Below, one piece after another: positions 26,317-35,988 of a DNA stretch of 64,000 nucleotides (within the stretch, counting starts at the first letter, position 1; each line of letters begins with the position of its first letter). The notes beneath the pieces are model-generated. The model worked only from the letters and a program-made list of their open reading frames with translations, made no database searches and was not told the origin of the DNA. Source of the stretch: Herbaspirillum seropedicae. GTDB taxonomy: Bacteria > Pseudomonadota > Gammaproteobacteria > Burkholderiales > Burkholderiaceae_D. The position numbers and the translations under genes were made by a program. The DNA lies in assembly GCF_001040945.1 (NCBI RefSeq), contig NZ_CP011930.1:4893021-4957020 (forward strand), in the 5' to 3' direction.

Positions 26317-26429
26317 AGCGCGCATTGTAAGGCAGGCAGCGCGCTGCGGGCGGCCTGAGTGCGCCCTGGGTGCGCCCGATTCGCTCCGCCCACCGGCAAC
26401 CATGGGCGAAATCGGTTACCCTCTGGCCC

Positions 26430-27572
26430 ATGCCAGCCCCGCCAGACTCCCCCACCGCCGCCCCTGCCGCCGCGCCGCCCGGCGCCAGCACGGGCTCGGC
26501 CTTTGCGCGCGTGAGCCTGCTGGTCTATGCACTGCTGATCGTCTATGCCAGTTGGTATCCCTTCTCCGGCTGGCGCGACCTGGGCATCAAGCCCTTCGAC
26601 TACCTGTGGGCGCGCCTGCCCTATTACTGGACCGGTTTCGACGTCTGGACCAATGTGGCCGGCTATGCGCCGCTGGGCCTGCTGCTGGTGCTGGCCATGC
26701 ATCCGCACATCCGCCCATGGTGGGCGGTGCTGCCGGCCACGCTGGCCGGGGTGCTGCTGTCGGCCTGCATGGAGGCTGGCCAGACCTACCTGCCCACGCG
26801 CGTGCCCTCCAACCTGGACCTGCTCACCAATGCCGTCGGCGTGACGCTGGGCGCCTTGCTGGGAGCGGCCTGCAGCCGCACCTTCCTGCACGAGAGCCGC
26901 TTCCTGCTGGCGCGGCAGCGCTGGTTTCCCGCTGAAGCCAGCCGTGGCCTGGCCGTGGCCGGGCTGTGGCCGCTGGCGCTGATCTATCCGCAGAACCACC
27001 TGTTCGGGCTGGGCAACCTGGTGCCGCCGCTGTCGGGATTCTTTTCGGACCTGCTCGACACGCCCATCGACCTGGCCACGACCTGGCTCAACAATGCCCA
27101 GTTGAGCGCCGAGCAATACTGGCTGGCCGACGTCATCGTCACGGCCTGCGGCCTGACCGGCGCAGCCTTGCTGGTGCTGCAGCTCCTGCGCCGCCAGGCG
27201 CCGCGCCGGCGGCTGGTGGCGCTCTACCTGCTGGCCTGCATCGCGGCCAAGTCGCTGGCCTGTGCGCTCTTCTTCGCTCCGCAGAATGCCTTCGTCTGGA
27301 TCTCGCCCAGCGCCGTGGGCGGCATCATGCTGGGGACCATGATGATTGCCGGCCTGTCCTGGGCGCCGCCCACGGCGCAGCGGCGCGTAGCCGGGCTGGC
27401 GCTGTTCCTGAGCCTGGTGGTCACCAACGCAGTGCCGGCCAATCCCTATTACCTCTCCACGCTGGAGACCTGGGTGCAGGGCAAGTTCCTCAACTTCGAT
27501 GGCGCCGCGCAGTTCCTCTCGGTGATCTGGCCCTTCCTGGCGCTCTGGGTGCTCTACCGGAAACAAAGCTGA
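26430..27572 (+). CDS. VanZ-like family membrane protein
   Basis: This 380-residue integral membrane protein has a VanZ-like N-terminal domain: a first membrane segment at about residues 28-45 with ASWYPFSGW, then DVWTNVAGYAPLGLLLVL, and SACMEAGQTYLPTRVPSNLDLLTNAVG, the signature acidic and NLD motif. The C-terminal half adds about four more hydrophobic segments. VanZ itself gives low-level teicoplanin resistance; most bacterial homologues have no known function. It is divergent from birA and followed by the 2Fe-2S gene. Confidence 0.82.
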   Translation: MPAPPDSPTAAPAAAPPGASTGSAFARVSLLVYALLIVYASWYPFSGWRDLGIKPFDYLWARLPYYWTGFDVWTNVAGYAPLGLLLVLAMHPHIRPWWAVLPATLAGVLLSACMEAGQTYLPTRVPSNLDLLTNAVGVTLGALLGAACSRTFLHESRFLLARQRWFPAEASRGLAVAGLWPLALIYPQNHLFGLGNLVPPLSGFFSDLLDTPIDLATTWLNNAQLSAEQYWLADVIVTACGLTGAALLVLQLLRRQAPRRRLVALYLLACIAAKSLACALFFAPQNAFVWISPSAVGGIMLGTMMIAGLSWAPPTAQRRVAGLALFLSLVVTNAVPANPYYLSTLETWVQGKFLNFDGAAQFLSVIWPFLALWVLYRKQS

Positions 27573-27643
27573 CCGGGGTGTATCATTGACGCTTTGCCGG
27601 CCAGCCCCGGCCGGCGTGTCGCCAACCTCCACCGGTCATCCCC

Positions 27644-27964
27644 ATGAGCGATCAACCCTACTACGAACACCACGTCTTCTTCTGCCTGAACCAGCGCCAG
27701 CCGGGCGAACGCACCTGCTGCGCCGACAAGGGCGCACAGGCCGCCCAGGAACACGCCAAGAAACGCATCAAGCAACTGGGCCTGTCCGCGCCCGGCAAGG
27801 TCCGCATCAACAAGGCCGGCTGCCTGGAGCGCTGCGAGGAAGGCCCGGTCGTGGTCATCTACCCGCAAGGCACCTGGTACACCTACGTGGACAAGGAAGA
27901 TATCGACGAGATCATCGACAGCCACATCGTCGGTGGCAAGGTCGTGGATCGCCTCAAGATCTGA
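27644..27964 (+). CDS. (2Fe-2S) ferredoxin domain protein, thioredoxin-like fold
   Basis: This 106-residue cytosolic protein resembles the Shethna/Aquifex-type thioredoxin-like 2Fe-2S ferredoxins. Cysteines at about residues 14, 25, 26, 60 and 64 (HVFFCLN, TCCADKG, KAGCLERCEEGP) match the usual four-ligand pattern with one extra. The substrate is unknown. A short gap (43 bases) separates it from the alpha/beta hydrolase gene downstream, and the pair is probably co-transcribed. Confidence 0.85.
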   Translation: MSDQPYYEHHVFFCLNQRQPGERTCCADKGAQAAQEHAKKRIKQLGLSAPGKVRINKAGCLERCEEGPVVVIYPQGTWYTYVDKEDIDEIIDSHIVGGKVVDRLKI

Positions 27965-28007
27965 GTTTCCAGCTTCTCCCCTCTTCCCAGTACATGTTTC
28001 GCAAGCC

Positions 28008-28670
28008 ATGAATGCACACACCCAGAATTTCATGATCACCGGCGCCGTCGGCGCGCTCGAATGCGCGCTCGACCTGCCCGATCCCGAGACCTTTTCCACG
28101 CCCGTCGGCCTGGCCCTGGTGGCCCATCCGCATCCGCTCTTCGGCGGCACCATGGACAACAAGGTGGCCCAGACCCTGGCCCGCACCTTCCTGGCGCTGG
28201 GCTATGTGGCGGTACGCATGAATTTCCGCGGGGTGGGCAAGTCCGAGGGCGTGCATGATCATGGCGCCGGCGAGACCGACGACATGGCCCTGCTGCTGCA
28301 GCACATGCGCAGCCAGTATCCCGACCTGCCGCTGGCGCTGGCCGGTTTTTCCTTCGGCACCTTCGTGCAGGCCCAGCTGCAACAACGCCTGCTGCAACAG
28401 GACCCCGCCAGCGCCGCCGAACGCCTGGTGCTGGTGGGCACGGCCGCCGGCAAGTGGCCCATGCCGCCGGCCCCGGCCGATACCATCCTGATCCACGGCG
28501 AGCAGGACGACACCATTCCGCTTTCCGCCGTGCTCGACTGGGCGCGTCCGCAGGAGCTGCCGGTGGTGGTGATTCCAGGCTCGGATCACTTTTTCCATCG
28601 CAAACTGCAACATATCAAGAACGTCGTGGTCCAAAGCTGGCATCGCCGCCCGGCCCAGTTGCCAGCCTGA
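28008..28670 (+). CDS. Alpha/beta hydrolase (YfhR/CC3448-like)
   Basis: This protein of about 220 residues has the alpha/beta hydrolase fold: VAHPHPLFGGTMDNK near the oxyanion site, the nucleophile elbow GFSFG (Ser about 114), the acid in HGEQDDTIP, and the catalytic His in PGSDHFFHRKL. This belongs to a small group of prokaryotic esterase-like proteins with an HPHP motif. The substrate is not known. The ATG at 28008 was chosen since the conserved fold begins shortly after it. Confidence 0.85.
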   Translation: MNAHTQNFMITGAVGALECALDLPDPETFSTPVGLALVAHPHPLFGGTMDNKVAQTLARTFLALGYVAVRMNFRGVGKSEGVHDHGAGETDDMALLLQHMRSQYPDLPLALAGFSFGTFVQAQLQQRLLQQDPASAAERLVLVGTAAGKWPMPPAPADTILIHGEQDDTIPLSAVLDWARPQELPVVVIPGSDHFFHRKLQHIKNVVVQSWHRRPAQLPA

Positions 28671-28752
28671 ATACGGCAACCGGCAGGTGACGACGCAAAC
28701 GCCGGCATGCCGGCTTCGTGAGGGGATTTTCCTGGGGTGAAGATCCATTCAA

Positions 28753-28782
28753 TTGGGAACGAAGCCGCATGACGTTTATAAT
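28753..28782 (+). promoter_or_regulatory. Promoter of the D,D-carboxypeptidase gene
   Basis: A perfect TATAAT at 28777-28782 lies 18 bases from TTGGGA at 28753-28758, in the 247-base gap upstream of the carboxypeptidase gene. The predicted leader is about 130 bases. Confidence 0.55.
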
Positions 28783-28917
28783 TCAGGGCGAGCAGCAGCC
28801 AGGCCCCTTGCGCGCCTGCGCCACGCTGTCCTCACAGACTGACCCGCCCGGCCTCGATCTCTTTTCAAACCCACAGCAACGATGTTCCCCCGTGCTGGCA
28901 ATTTTTCTTAGGCACCG

Positions 28918-30072
28918 ATGAAAAAGCTTCTCGCGGCGCTCGCCGCAACCGTCCTTTCCATTTCCACCCTCACCGCTTCCGCCCAGAGCCTGCCGCCGCC
29001 GACCGTGGCCGCCAAGAGCTGGCTGCTGCTCGATGCCTCGGCCAACCAGGTGATCGCCTCGAGCGACCCTGACACGCGCGTGGAACCGGCCTCGCTGACC
29101 AAGCTGATGACGGCCTACCTGGCCTTCGCCGCCCTGCGCGACAAGCGCCTGAGCCTGGAGCAGGAAGTCAGCGTCTCGGTCAACGCCTGGAAGGTCGATC
29201 CGAGCAGCTCCAAGATGTTCATCGAACCCAACAAGCCGGTCTCCATCGACAACCTGCTCTACGGCCTGATCTCGGTCTCGGGCAACGATGCCGCCGTGGC
29301 CGTGGCCGAAGCCGTCTCGGGTACCGAAGACGCCTTCGTGCAGTTGATGAATCGCGAAGCGCAGCGCCAGGGCCTCACCAATACCCACTTCAGCAACCCG
29401 CACGGCCTGCCCAGCCCGGACACCTATACCACCGCGCGTGACCTGTCCATCCTGTGCCGCAACCTGATCAACGATTTCCCCGAGTACTACAAGCGTTATT
29501 ACTCGGTGAAGAAGTTCACCTACAACAACATCACCCAGCCCAACCGCAACCGCCTGCTGTGGCTGGACCCGACGGTCGATGGCATGAAGACCGGCCACAC
29601 CTCCAGCGCCGGCTACTCGCTGATCACCTCGGCCCACCGCCCGGTGCCCAACGGCGAGCGCCGCCTGATCTCGGTGGTGATCGGCACCGTGTCCGACCAG
29701 GTCCGCACGCAGGAAAGCCAGAAGCTGCTGAACTGGGGCTTCCAGAACTTCGACGCCGTCAAGCTCTACGCCAAGGGCCAGCCGGTCGATACGCCTGATG
29801 TCTGGAAGGGTTCGCAGGGCAAGATCAAGGTGGGCTTCAAGAACGACGTCTACATCACCATCCCCAAGGGCACGGCTGACAAGGTCAAGACCAAGCTGGA
29901 CCGCAATGATCCGCTGATCGCCCCGATCGCCGAAGGCGCCAAGGTCGGCACCCTGAAGGTGACCATCGACGACAAGACCGTGACCGAGCTGCCGGTAGTG
30001 GCGCTGGAGTCCGTCGGCCCGGCCGGCTTCATCGGACGCGCCTGGGATTCGCTGCGCTTGATGTTCAAGTAA
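28918..30072 (+). CDS. dacC: D-alanyl-D-alanine carboxypeptidase (PBP5/6 type)
   Basis: This 384-residue periplasmic penicillin-binding protein trims the terminal D-Ala of peptidoglycan pentapeptides. It has a signal peptide (residues 1-22). The three active-site motifs are SLTK (nucleophile Ser about 59), SGN (about 120-122) and KTGH (about 222-225). The C-terminal beta domain ends in an amphipathic helix (about residues 365-384, GRAWDSLRLMFK) that anchors PBP5-type enzymes to the membrane. The exact paralogue (dacA or dacC) cannot be told apart here. It is monocistronic with its own promoter and a strong terminator. Confidence 0.92.
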   Translation: MKKLLAALAATVLSISTLTASAQSLPPPTVAAKSWLLLDASANQVIASSDPDTRVEPASLTKLMTAYLAFAALRDKRLSLEQEVSVSVNAWKVDPSSSKMFIEPNKPVSIDNLLYGLISVSGNDAAVAVAEAVSGTEDAFVQLMNREAQRQGLTNTHFSNPHGLPSPDTYTTARDLSILCRNLINDFPEYYKRYYSVKKFTYNNITQPNRNRLLWLDPTVDGMKTGHTSSAGYSLITSAHRPVPNGERRLISVVIGTVSDQVRTQESQKLLNWGFQNFDAVKLYAKGQPVDTPDVWKGSQGKIKVGFKNDVYITIPKGTADKVKTKLDRNDPLIAPIAEGAKVGTLKVTIDDKTVTELPVVALESVGPAGFIGRAWDSLRLMFK

Positions 30073-30097
30073 GCTGCCAGCGGTACTGCTTCAAGGA

Positions 30098-30130
30098 AAC
30101 GCCATCGGGATCAACCGATGGCGTTTTTTT
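30098..30130 (+). terminator. Terminator of the D,D-carboxypeptidase gene
   Basis: An 11-bp stem AACGCCATCGG / CCGATGGCGTT with a 6-base loop is followed by seven T. Confidence 0.92.
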
Positions 30131-30182
30131 ATGCCCCGCGCTGGTCTGGCCAGCGGCAAGCGCCTCACAAGAAAAGGATATA

Positions 30183-30227
30183 AACAAAAACGCCACCGGC
30201 TGATTCAACCGGTGGCGTTTTTTGTTT
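30183..30227. terminator. Terminator after ahpF, bidirectional
   Basis: AAAAACGCCACCGG pairs with CCGGTGGCGTTTTT around a 9-base loop, with T-runs for either direction. It lies 29 bases from the ahpF stop. The stem closely resembles the dacC terminator 85 bases away. Confidence 0.88.
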
Positions 30228-30255
30228 CTTGCTACTAGTGCGGCTGGCGTATGGC

Positions 30256-31857
30256 TCAGGCGGCCACTGCTTCCTTGGCCGCAGCCGGCGCCACGTCATC
30301 AGCCGACGAGCGGATCAGGTGATCGAAGGCCGACAGCGCCGCCGTCGCACCTGCGCCCACGGCGATGACGATCTGCTTGTAAGGCACGGTGGTCACGTCG
30401 CCAGCGGCGAAGACACCCGGAATCGAGGTCTGGCCCTTGGCGTCGATCTCGATCTCGCCGTGCTTGGACAAGGCCAGCGTCCCCTTGAGCCATTCGGTGT
30501 TGGGCACCAGGCCGATCTGGACGAACACACCTTCCAGCGGTACGTGCTTGATCTCGCCGGTCTCGCGTTCCTTGTAACTGATGCCATTGACGCGCTGGCC
30601 GTCGCCAGTGATCTCGGTCGTCTGCGCCGAGGTCACGATGGTCACATTGGGCAGGCTCTTCAACTTGCGCACCAGCACCGCGTCGGCCTTCAGTTCGGCA
30701 GCGAATTCGATCAGGGTCACATGGGCGACGATGCCGGCCAGGTCGATGGCCGCTTCCACGCCCGAGTTGCCGCCACCGATCACCGACACGCGCTTGCCCT
30801 TGAACAGCGGACCATCGCAGTGCGGGCAATAGGCCACGCCCTTGTTCTTGTATTCCTGCTCACCCGGGACGTTGACATTGCGCCAGCGCGCACCGGTGGA
30901 CAGGATCACGGTCTTGCCCTTCAACACGCCGCCATTGGCCAGCTTCACTTCGATCAGCTTGTCGCCCGGCACCAGTGCTTCGGCGCGCTGCACGTTCATG
31001 ATGTCGACGTCATAGGCCTTCACGTGCTGTTCCAGCGCGGTCGCGAATTGCGGGCCTTCGGTTTCCTGCACCGAAATGAAGTTCTCGATGGCCAGGGTAT
31101 CGAGCACCTGGCCGCCGAAACGCTCAGCCACCACGCCAGTACGGATGCCCTTGCGAGCGGCGTAGATGGCGGCCGCCGCGCCGGCGGGCCCCCCGCCGAC
31201 GATCAGCACGTCATACGGCTCCTTGGCGCTCAGTTCCTCACCCTTGCGGGCAGCGGCGCCGGTATCGAGCTTGGCGAGGATCTCTTCCACGCCGGTGCGG
31301 CCCTGGCCGAACACCTCGCCATTCATGTAGACGGTCGGCACGGCCATGATCTGGCGTTGCTCGACTTCGCCCTGGAACAGCGCGCCATCGATGGTCACCG
31401 ACTGGATGCGCGGGTTGATGATGGACATCACATTGAGCGCCTGCACGACTTCCGGGCAGTTCTGGCAGGTCAGCGAGACGTAGGTCTCGAAGCGATAGTC
31501 GCCGTCCAGGTTCTTGATCTGCTCGATGACCTTGTCGTCGAGCTTGACCGGGTGCCCGCCCACTTGCAGCAGCGCCAGCACCAGGGAGGTAAATTCGTGG
31601 CCCATCGGGATCGCGGCGAATTCGACGCTGATATCGGTCCCGGGGCGGTTCAGTTTGAAGGACGGGGTACGTCCCTGGGCATCGGCGCCGCGTTGCTCGA
31701 CCAGCTTGATGCGGTCCGACAGCAGCACGATGTCTTGCAGGAGTTCCTGCATCTCCCGCGACTTGGCGCCATCATCGAGCGACGCGACGATCTCGATCGG
31801 GTGGCTGACCTTTTCCAGATAGGCCTTCAGTTGGGTCTTGAGATTGGCATCCAGCAT
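30256..31857 (-). CDS. ahpF: Alkyl hydroperoxide reductase subunit F
   Basis: This 533-residue flavoprotein disulfide reductase passes electrons from NADH to AhpC. The N-terminal domain is a double thioredoxin-like fold with the CQNC redox pair (about residues 128-131). The FAD-binding [17 protein letters not shown] follows (about 220-236), then the second redox pair CPHC in [11 protein letters not shown] (about 345) and an NAD motif [10 protein letters not shown]. Length fits the family. It is downstream of ahpC by 162 bases with an intervening hairpin, an arrangement that lets ahpC be made in excess. Confidence 0.97.
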   Translation of the reverse strand: MLDANLKTQLKAYLEKVSHPIEIVASLDDGAKSREMQELLQDIVLLSDRIKLVEQRGADAQGRTPSFKLNRPGTDISVEFAAIPMGHEFTSLVLALLQVGGHPVKLDDKVIEQIKNLDGDYRFETYVSLTCQNCPEVVQALNVMSIINPRIQSVTIDGALFQGEVEQRQIMAVPTVYMNGEVFGQGRTGVEEILAKLDTGAAARKGEELSAKEPYDVLIVGGGPAGAAAAIYAARKGIRTGVVAERFGGQVLDTLAIENFISVQETEGPQFATALEQHVKAYDVDIMNVQRAEALVPGDKLIEVKLANGGVLKGKTVILSTGARWRNVNVPGEQEYKNKGVAYCPHCDGPLFKGKRVSVIGGGNSGVEAAIDLAGIVAHVTLIEFAAELKADAVLVRKLKSLPNVTIVTSAQTTEITGDGQRVNGISYKERETGEIKHVPLEGVFVQIGLVPNTEWLKGTLALSKHGEIEIDAKGQTSIPGVFAAGDVTTVPYKQIVIAVGAGATAALSAFDHLIRSSADDVAPAAAKEAVAA

Positions 31858-31978
31858 GATGATTACTTCCTCGTTGAGAGATTCAAAGTCGTCCTGACCA
31901 CGGCCTAGCCCTTGTGAGGGTCGGCCGCTTGCCCGGGGGAGAGCCGGTCGGGACGGGTACTACAGGGGGATCGTTGCA

Positions 31979-32002
31979 GTCGCGCCGGGTTGCCGGCGCG
32001 AC
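31979..32002 (-). repeat. Intercistronic stem-loop between ahpC and ahpF
   Basis: A perfect 10-bp stem GTCGCGCCGG / CCGGCGCGAC with a 4-base loop lies 18 bases after the ahpC stop. It has no T-run. It probably blocks 3' exonucleases or attenuates read-through so that ahpC exceeds ahpF. Confidence 0.65.
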
Positions 32003-32019
32003 GTCTTGCTTGCTCGGGC

Positions 32020-32583
32020 TTAGATCTTGCCGACCAGGTCCAGCGACGGCTTCAGGGTGGCGGCGCCTTCTTCCCACTTGGCGGGGCAGACTTCGCCCGG
32101 GTGCGATGCGACGTACTGGGCAGCCTTGACCTTGCGCAGCAGTTCCGAAGCGTCACGGCCGATGCCGTTGTCGTGGATTTCCAGGACCTTGATCTGGCCT
32201 TCCGGATTGATCACGAAGGTACCGCGCAGGGCCAGGCCTTCTTCTTCGATCAGCACTTCGAAGTTGCGCGCCAGGGTAGCGGTCGGGTCGCCCACCAGCG
32301 GGTATTGCACCTTCTTGATGGCTTCCGAGGTGTCGTGCCATGCCTTGTGAGCGAAGTGGGTGTCGGTGGACACGCCGTAGATCTCAACGCCCAGCTTCTT
32401 GAATTCAGCGTAGTTGTCGGCCAGATCTTCCAGCTCGGTCGGGCACACGAAAGTGAAGTCGGCCGGGTAGAACACGAAGACGGACCACTTGCCCTTCAGG
32501 GTGGCTTCGGTGATGTCGACGAACTTGCCATCGTGGTAAGCGGTTGCCTTGAACGGCTTGATAGTGGTGTTGATCAGGGACAT
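32020..32583 (-). CDS. ahpC: Alkyl hydroperoxide reductase subunit C (peroxiredoxin)
   Basis: This 187-residue typical two-Cys peroxiredoxin reduces hydrogen peroxide and organic peroxides. The peroxidatic cysteine is in [10 protein letters not shown] (about Cys47) and the resolving cysteine in [10 protein letters not shown] (about Cys166). AhpF, encoded downstream, recycles it. The upstream region has a promoter and a four-block repeat with OxyR-like spacing. Length and motifs match the AhpC1 (E. coli-like) class. Confidence 0.97.
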   Translation of the reverse strand: MSLINTTIKPFKATAYHDGKFVDITEATLKGKWSVFVFYPADFTFVCPTELEDLADNYAEFKKLGVEIYGVSTDTHFAHKAWHDTSEAIKKVQYPLVGDPTATLARNFEVLIEEEGLALRGTFVINPEGQIKVLEIHDNGIGRDASELLRKVKAAQYVASHPGEVCPAKWEEGAATLKPSLDLVGKI

Positions 32584-32628
32584 TGTCGATTTCCTTTAAA
32601 AGGGGGGTTGAGTGAAGCGATGGGTTGA

Positions 32629-32657
32629 ATAGTAGAACGCCAAACAAAATAGATCAA
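32629..32657 (-). promoter_or_regulatory. ahpC promoter
   Basis: On the minus strand TTGATC (32657-32652) and TACTAT (32634-32629) are separated by exactly 17 bases, about 46 bases upstream of the ahpC start codon. It abuts the OxyR-like blocks. Confidence 0.6.
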
Positions 32658-32694
32658 TTTTATTTAATCAATGTTTTTGATTGGAATTAACTAT
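32658..32694 (-). promoter_or_regulatory. OxyR-like operator upstream of ahpC
   Basis: Read on the minus strand, four short blocks ATAG, CAAT, ATTG and AAAA are spaced by 7, 7 and 7 bases, the periodicity of OxyR tetramer sites (consensus ATAG-N7-CTAT repeated). Only the first block matches fully; the next two match partly. The position immediately upstream of the -35 box is right for activation. No oxyR gene lies in the window. Confidence 0.4.
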
Positions 32695-32939
32695 CGATCT
32701 TGAGGATCAGGCTATCGGCAGCGCCGGTGACCGCAAAACGGCGCGGTCACCCGGAGTACATGGCGTCGGCTGGCGCGGATGCAAGCACGGCGCTGGCCAA
32801 CATCTGACCGTGATCGCTTAAGATGGAACACTTCCGGCCACGCCACGGCGGGCGCGATCGGAAGTGGGAGCAATGTTACTGCAAGCAAGCCGTTCTTGTG
32901 CAGGCGCACAAGCCGATCCATCTTGACTTCGATGACCCG

Positions 32940-33392
32940 ATGAGCGAACCCCGTCCCCAACCCGGCCGTCGCGCCGATTTCCTGCATTTCCACGCCATCC
33001 CGACGCGCTGGATGGACAACGACGTCTATGGCCACGTCAACAACGTCGTCTACTACAGCTGGTTCGATACCGCCGTGAACCACTACCTGGTGCAGCAGGG
33101 CGCACTGGATATCGAACACGGGGAAGTGATCGGGCTGGTCATCGAAACGCAGTGCAACTATTTCGCCTCGGTGGCCTTCCCCGACCTGATCGAGGTCGGC
33201 GTGCGCGTGGCGCATCTGGGGCGCAGCAGCGTGCGCTACGAGCTGGGCATCTTCAAGGCCGGGGAAGAGAGCGCTGCCGCGCGGGGCCACTTCGTGCATG
33301 TGTACGTGGACCGCGCCAGCCGCCGTCCGGTGGCGCTGCCTGAAGCGCTGCGCGCGGCGCTCATGCCGCTGACCTTGCTGATGCCGGGTTGA
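32940..33392 (+). CDS. Acyl-CoA thioesterase, hotdog fold (YbgC/4HBT type)
   Basis: This protein of about 150 residues has a single hotdog domain. The family motif [23 protein letters not shown] carries the catalytic Asp (D in WMDND) of 4-hydroxybenzoyl-CoA thioesterase-like enzymes; a second block is [18 protein letters not shown]. The substrate is an acyl-CoA of unknown chain length. The ATG at 32940 starts MSEPRPQPG; an upstream in-frame ATG at 32823 would add 39 residues of low-complexity sequence. It is convergent with pckG. Confidence 0.88.
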   Translation: MSEPRPQPGRRADFLHFHAIPTRWMDNDVYGHVNNVVYYSWFDTAVNHYLVQQGALDIEHGEVIGLVIETQCNYFASVAFPDLIEVGVRVAHLGRSSVRYELGIFKAGEESAAARGHFVHVYVDRASRRPVALPEALRAALMPLTLLMPG

Positions 33393-33410
33393 GAGCTCAC
33401 CCGCAGCGCA

Positions 33411-33444
33411 AACGAAAACGCCTGCCGCATCGCTGCGGCAGGCG
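33411..33444 (-). terminator. Terminator after pckG
   Basis: An 11-bp stem CGCCTGCCGCA / TGCGGCAGGCG with a 4-base loop is followed on the minus strand by TTTTCGTTT, 27 bases past the pckG stop. Confidence 0.8.
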
Positions 33445-33470
33445 CTTCTGTCTACTCCGAACCGGTCAGC

Positions 33471-35339
33471 TTAGGCTGCCAGCTTCTTCTCCAGCTTGTC
33501 CTTCACGCCCTGCAGTTCGGCCGGCAGCTTGTGCTTGAGCTTGTCGAACAGTTCGGCATGCAGCTCCAGTTCCTTGAGCCAGGCGGCCTTGTCAATGGAG
33601 GTGATGGTGGCGAACTGGTCGGCGCTGAAATCCAGGCCTTCCCATTGCAGGTCCTCGAAACGCGGAGTGATGCCGAACAGGTGCTCGACACCGCCGCTCT
33701 TGACGCCTTGCGGGTCTTCGATGCGGTCCAGCATCCACTTCAGCACGCGCATGTTGTCGCCGAAGCCGGGCCAGACGAACTTGCCATCGGCATCGGTACG
33801 GAACCAGTTCACGCAGTAGATCTTGGGCAGCTCGGCGGGCGAGGCGGCGATCTTCTTGCCGATGTCCAGCCAGTGCTGGAAGTATTCGCTCATGTTGTAG
33901 CCGGCGAAGGGCAGCATGGCGAACGGGTCACGACGCACCACGCCCTGCTGGCCAACGGCCGCAGCGGTGGTTTCCGAACCCATGGTGGCCGCCATGTAGA
34001 CGCCTTCGACCCAGTTGCGGGCTTCGGTCACCAGCGGCACGGTGGTGGAACGGCGGCCGCCGAAGATGAAGGCCGAGATCGGCACGCCGGCCGGATCATC
34101 CCAGGCCGGGTCGATGACCGGGTTCTGGGTCGCGGCCACGGTGAAGCGGGCGTTCGGGTGCGCCGCCTTGCGGCCGGTTTCCTTGCCGATCTCCGGCGTC
34201 CAGTCCTTGCCCTGCCAGTCGATCAGGTGCGCCGGGGCTTCCTTGGTCATGCCCTCCCACCAGACGTCGCCATCATCGGTCAGCGCCACGTTGGTGAAGA
34301 TGGTGTTGGCCGAGACCGAGGCCATGCAGTTGTAGTTGCTCTTTTCGTTGGTGCCCGGGGCCACGCCGAAGTAGCCGGCTTCCGGGTTGATCGCGTACAG
34401 GCGGCCGTCGGCGCCCGGCTTGATCCAGGCGATGTCGTCGCCGATGGTGGTGACCTTCCAGCCGCCGAAGGCCTTGGGCGGGATCAGCATGGCGAAGTTG
34501 GTCTTGCCGCAGGCCGAGGGGAAGGCTGCGGCCACATAGTGCTTCTTGCCTTCGGGCGATTCCACGCCCAGGATCAGCATGTGCTCGGCCAGCCAGCCTT
34601 GGGCGCGGCCCATGGTGGAGGCGATGCGCAGGGCGAAGCACTTCTTGCCCAGCAGCGCGTTGCCGCCATAGCCGGAACCATAGGACCAGATTTCGCGGGT
34701 TTCCGGATAGTGGACGATGTACTTGGTGGCGTTGCACGGCCAGGCCACATCCTTCTGGCCAGCGGCCAGGGGTGCGCCCACGGTATGCACGCAAGGCACG
34801 AACTCGCCATCAGTGCCCAGCACGTCATAGACGGCCTTGCCCATGCGGGTCATGATGCGCATGTTGACCGCCACATAAGGCGAATCCGACAGTTCCACGC
34901 CGATGTGGGCGATGGGCGAACCCAGCGGACCCATCGAGAACGGCACCACGTACAGGGTGCGGCCGGCCATGCAGCCGTCGAAGAGACCGTTGAGGGTCTG
35001 GCGCATCTCGGCCGGATCGGTCCAGTTGTTGGTCGGGCCGGCGTCTTCCTTGTTCTGCGAGCAGATGAAGGTGCGGTCTTCCACGCGCGCCACGTCGGAC
35101 GGATCAGAGCAGGCCAGGTAGCTGTTGGGACGCTTTTCCGGGTTCAGCTTCTTCATGGTGCCAGCGGCGACCATCTCGGCGCACAGGCGATCATATTCTT
35201 CCTGGGAACCATCGCACCAGTAAATGCGAGCCGGCTTGGTCAGCGCGGCAATTTCGGCGACCCAGTTGATCAGTTTCTGGTGTTTGACGTGGGCGGGAGC
35301 ATTCACTGCGGGAATGCCTGCCATGAGGGGTTGGTTCAT
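33471..35339 (-). CDS. pckG: Phosphoenolpyruvate carboxykinase (GTP)
   Basis: This 622-residue enzyme converts oxaloacetate and GTP to phosphoenolpyruvate and CO2, the first step of gluconeogenesis from the TCA cycle. The GTP-class markers are [12 protein letters not shown] (P-loop, with the reactive cysteine), the metal-binding GDDIAW, and the [11 protein letters not shown] segment. Length fits the GTP class, not the roughly 530-residue ATP class. The N-terminus begins [19 protein letters not shown]. It is monocistronic with a 649-base AT-rich upstream gap and its own terminator. Confidence 0.96.
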   Translation of the reverse strand: MNQPLMAGIPAVNAPAHVKHQKLINWVAEIAALTKPARIYWCDGSQEEYDRLCAEMVAAGTMKKLNPEKRPNSYLACSDPSDVARVEDRTFICSQNKEDAGPTNNWTDPAEMRQTLNGLFDGCMAGRTLYVVPFSMGPLGSPIAHIGVELSDSPYVAVNMRIMTRMGKAVYDVLGTDGEFVPCVHTVGAPLAAGQKDVAWPCNATKYIVHYPETREIWSYGSGYGGNALLGKKCFALRIASTMGRAQGWLAEHMLILGVESPEGKKHYVAAAFPSACGKTNFAMLIPPKAFGGWKVTTIGDDIAWIKPGADGRLYAINPEAGYFGVAPGTNEKSNYNCMASVSANTIFTNVALTDDGDVWWEGMTKEAPAHLIDWQGKDWTPEIGKETGRKAAHPNARFTVAATQNPVIDPAWDDPAGVPISAFIFGGRRSTTVPLVTEARNWVEGVYMAATMGSETTAAAVGQQGVVRRDPFAMLPFAGYNMSEYFQHWLDIGKKIAASPAELPKIYCVNWFRTDADGKFVWPGFGDNMRVLKWMLDRIEDPQGVKSGGVEHLFGITPRFEDLQWEGLDFSADQFATITSIDKAAWLKELELHAELFDKLKHKLPAELQGVKDKLEKKLAA

Positions 35340-35988
35340 ATGCTACCTCCAATGCCACAAGTTGATGAATTCGGTTGGCACGGCAGGATCGTCGTTGCTT
35401 GGAACCGGCGGGATAAACACGCCACCAGCCAGCAATACGGCGGTCTTGTCGATGGCGGCGACCTCGCAGAGGCCTTGCCGCCCTGCCCGTCACCGATGCT
35501 GGCGGCGGGCATTACGCACTCTTCGACAGGCGAGAGTGCAGGAAAGTGGCAGGGATTGTACCCCCATTGCCGGGAATTTACTAAAATTTGTAGCGAAAAA
35601 TACCCGACTTATGTAGTAGGTAATTACAAATCAAAAAAAATCTGTTTTTTCATTACCATGGCGCATAACAGCATTTCCAGCGAAAACCGCATCGATACTG
35701 GATCTGCGCGGCATAGCGGGGTTTTCGTCATTCACCATATGAATATCACTGACAAAAATCGAACAGAATTTTTCATCTGGCCCGCTCAGCAACAAGGGTT
35801 GTCATTCTGCTGACATCGTCTGACAGCGGACGGCGCATTCATTGCCCTCCACTCCTCCTACAGATGCGAGTGCCATGTCATTTCATGACGCCGGCGCGCC
35901 ACCCGTCCACAATCGATTTATGATGACGCCGATGCGTCGCCGACCTACCCGGACGACGCCCGGCCCCCTACCCGCCACGGAGACCCAG
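35340..35988. other. Long gap upstream of pckG and the 2-hydroxyacid dehydrogenase
   Basis: This is the longest non-coding stretch in the window (649 bases). The middle part (35575-35815) is AT-rich. On the minus strand TACAAT (35560-35555) could be the pckG -10, with only a weak -35 (TTAGTA). A short inverted repeat lies near 35755-35780 (AAAAAT / ATTTTT). A palindromic GTAATTAC appears at about 35620. Long open frames crossing the region continue antisense to pckG and look spurious. No RNA gene is recognised. Confidence 0.4.

Larger units (their letters stand above)
32584..32939. other. Divergent gap between ahpC and the thioesterase gene
   Basis: This 356-base region is AT-rich in its ahpC-proximal 120 bases, where the promoter and OxyR-like blocks lie. 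The thioesterase-proximal half (about 32720-32939) is GC-rich and I see no element in it beyond an in-frame extension of the thioesterase frame back to 32823 that I do not think is translated. Confidence 0.4.

Noticed and set aside
33531..35813. A 760-residue open frame antisense to pckG
   Set aside because: It shows only the His/Gly/Ala-rich composition of a reversed GC-rich gene, and pckG on the other strand is unmistakable.
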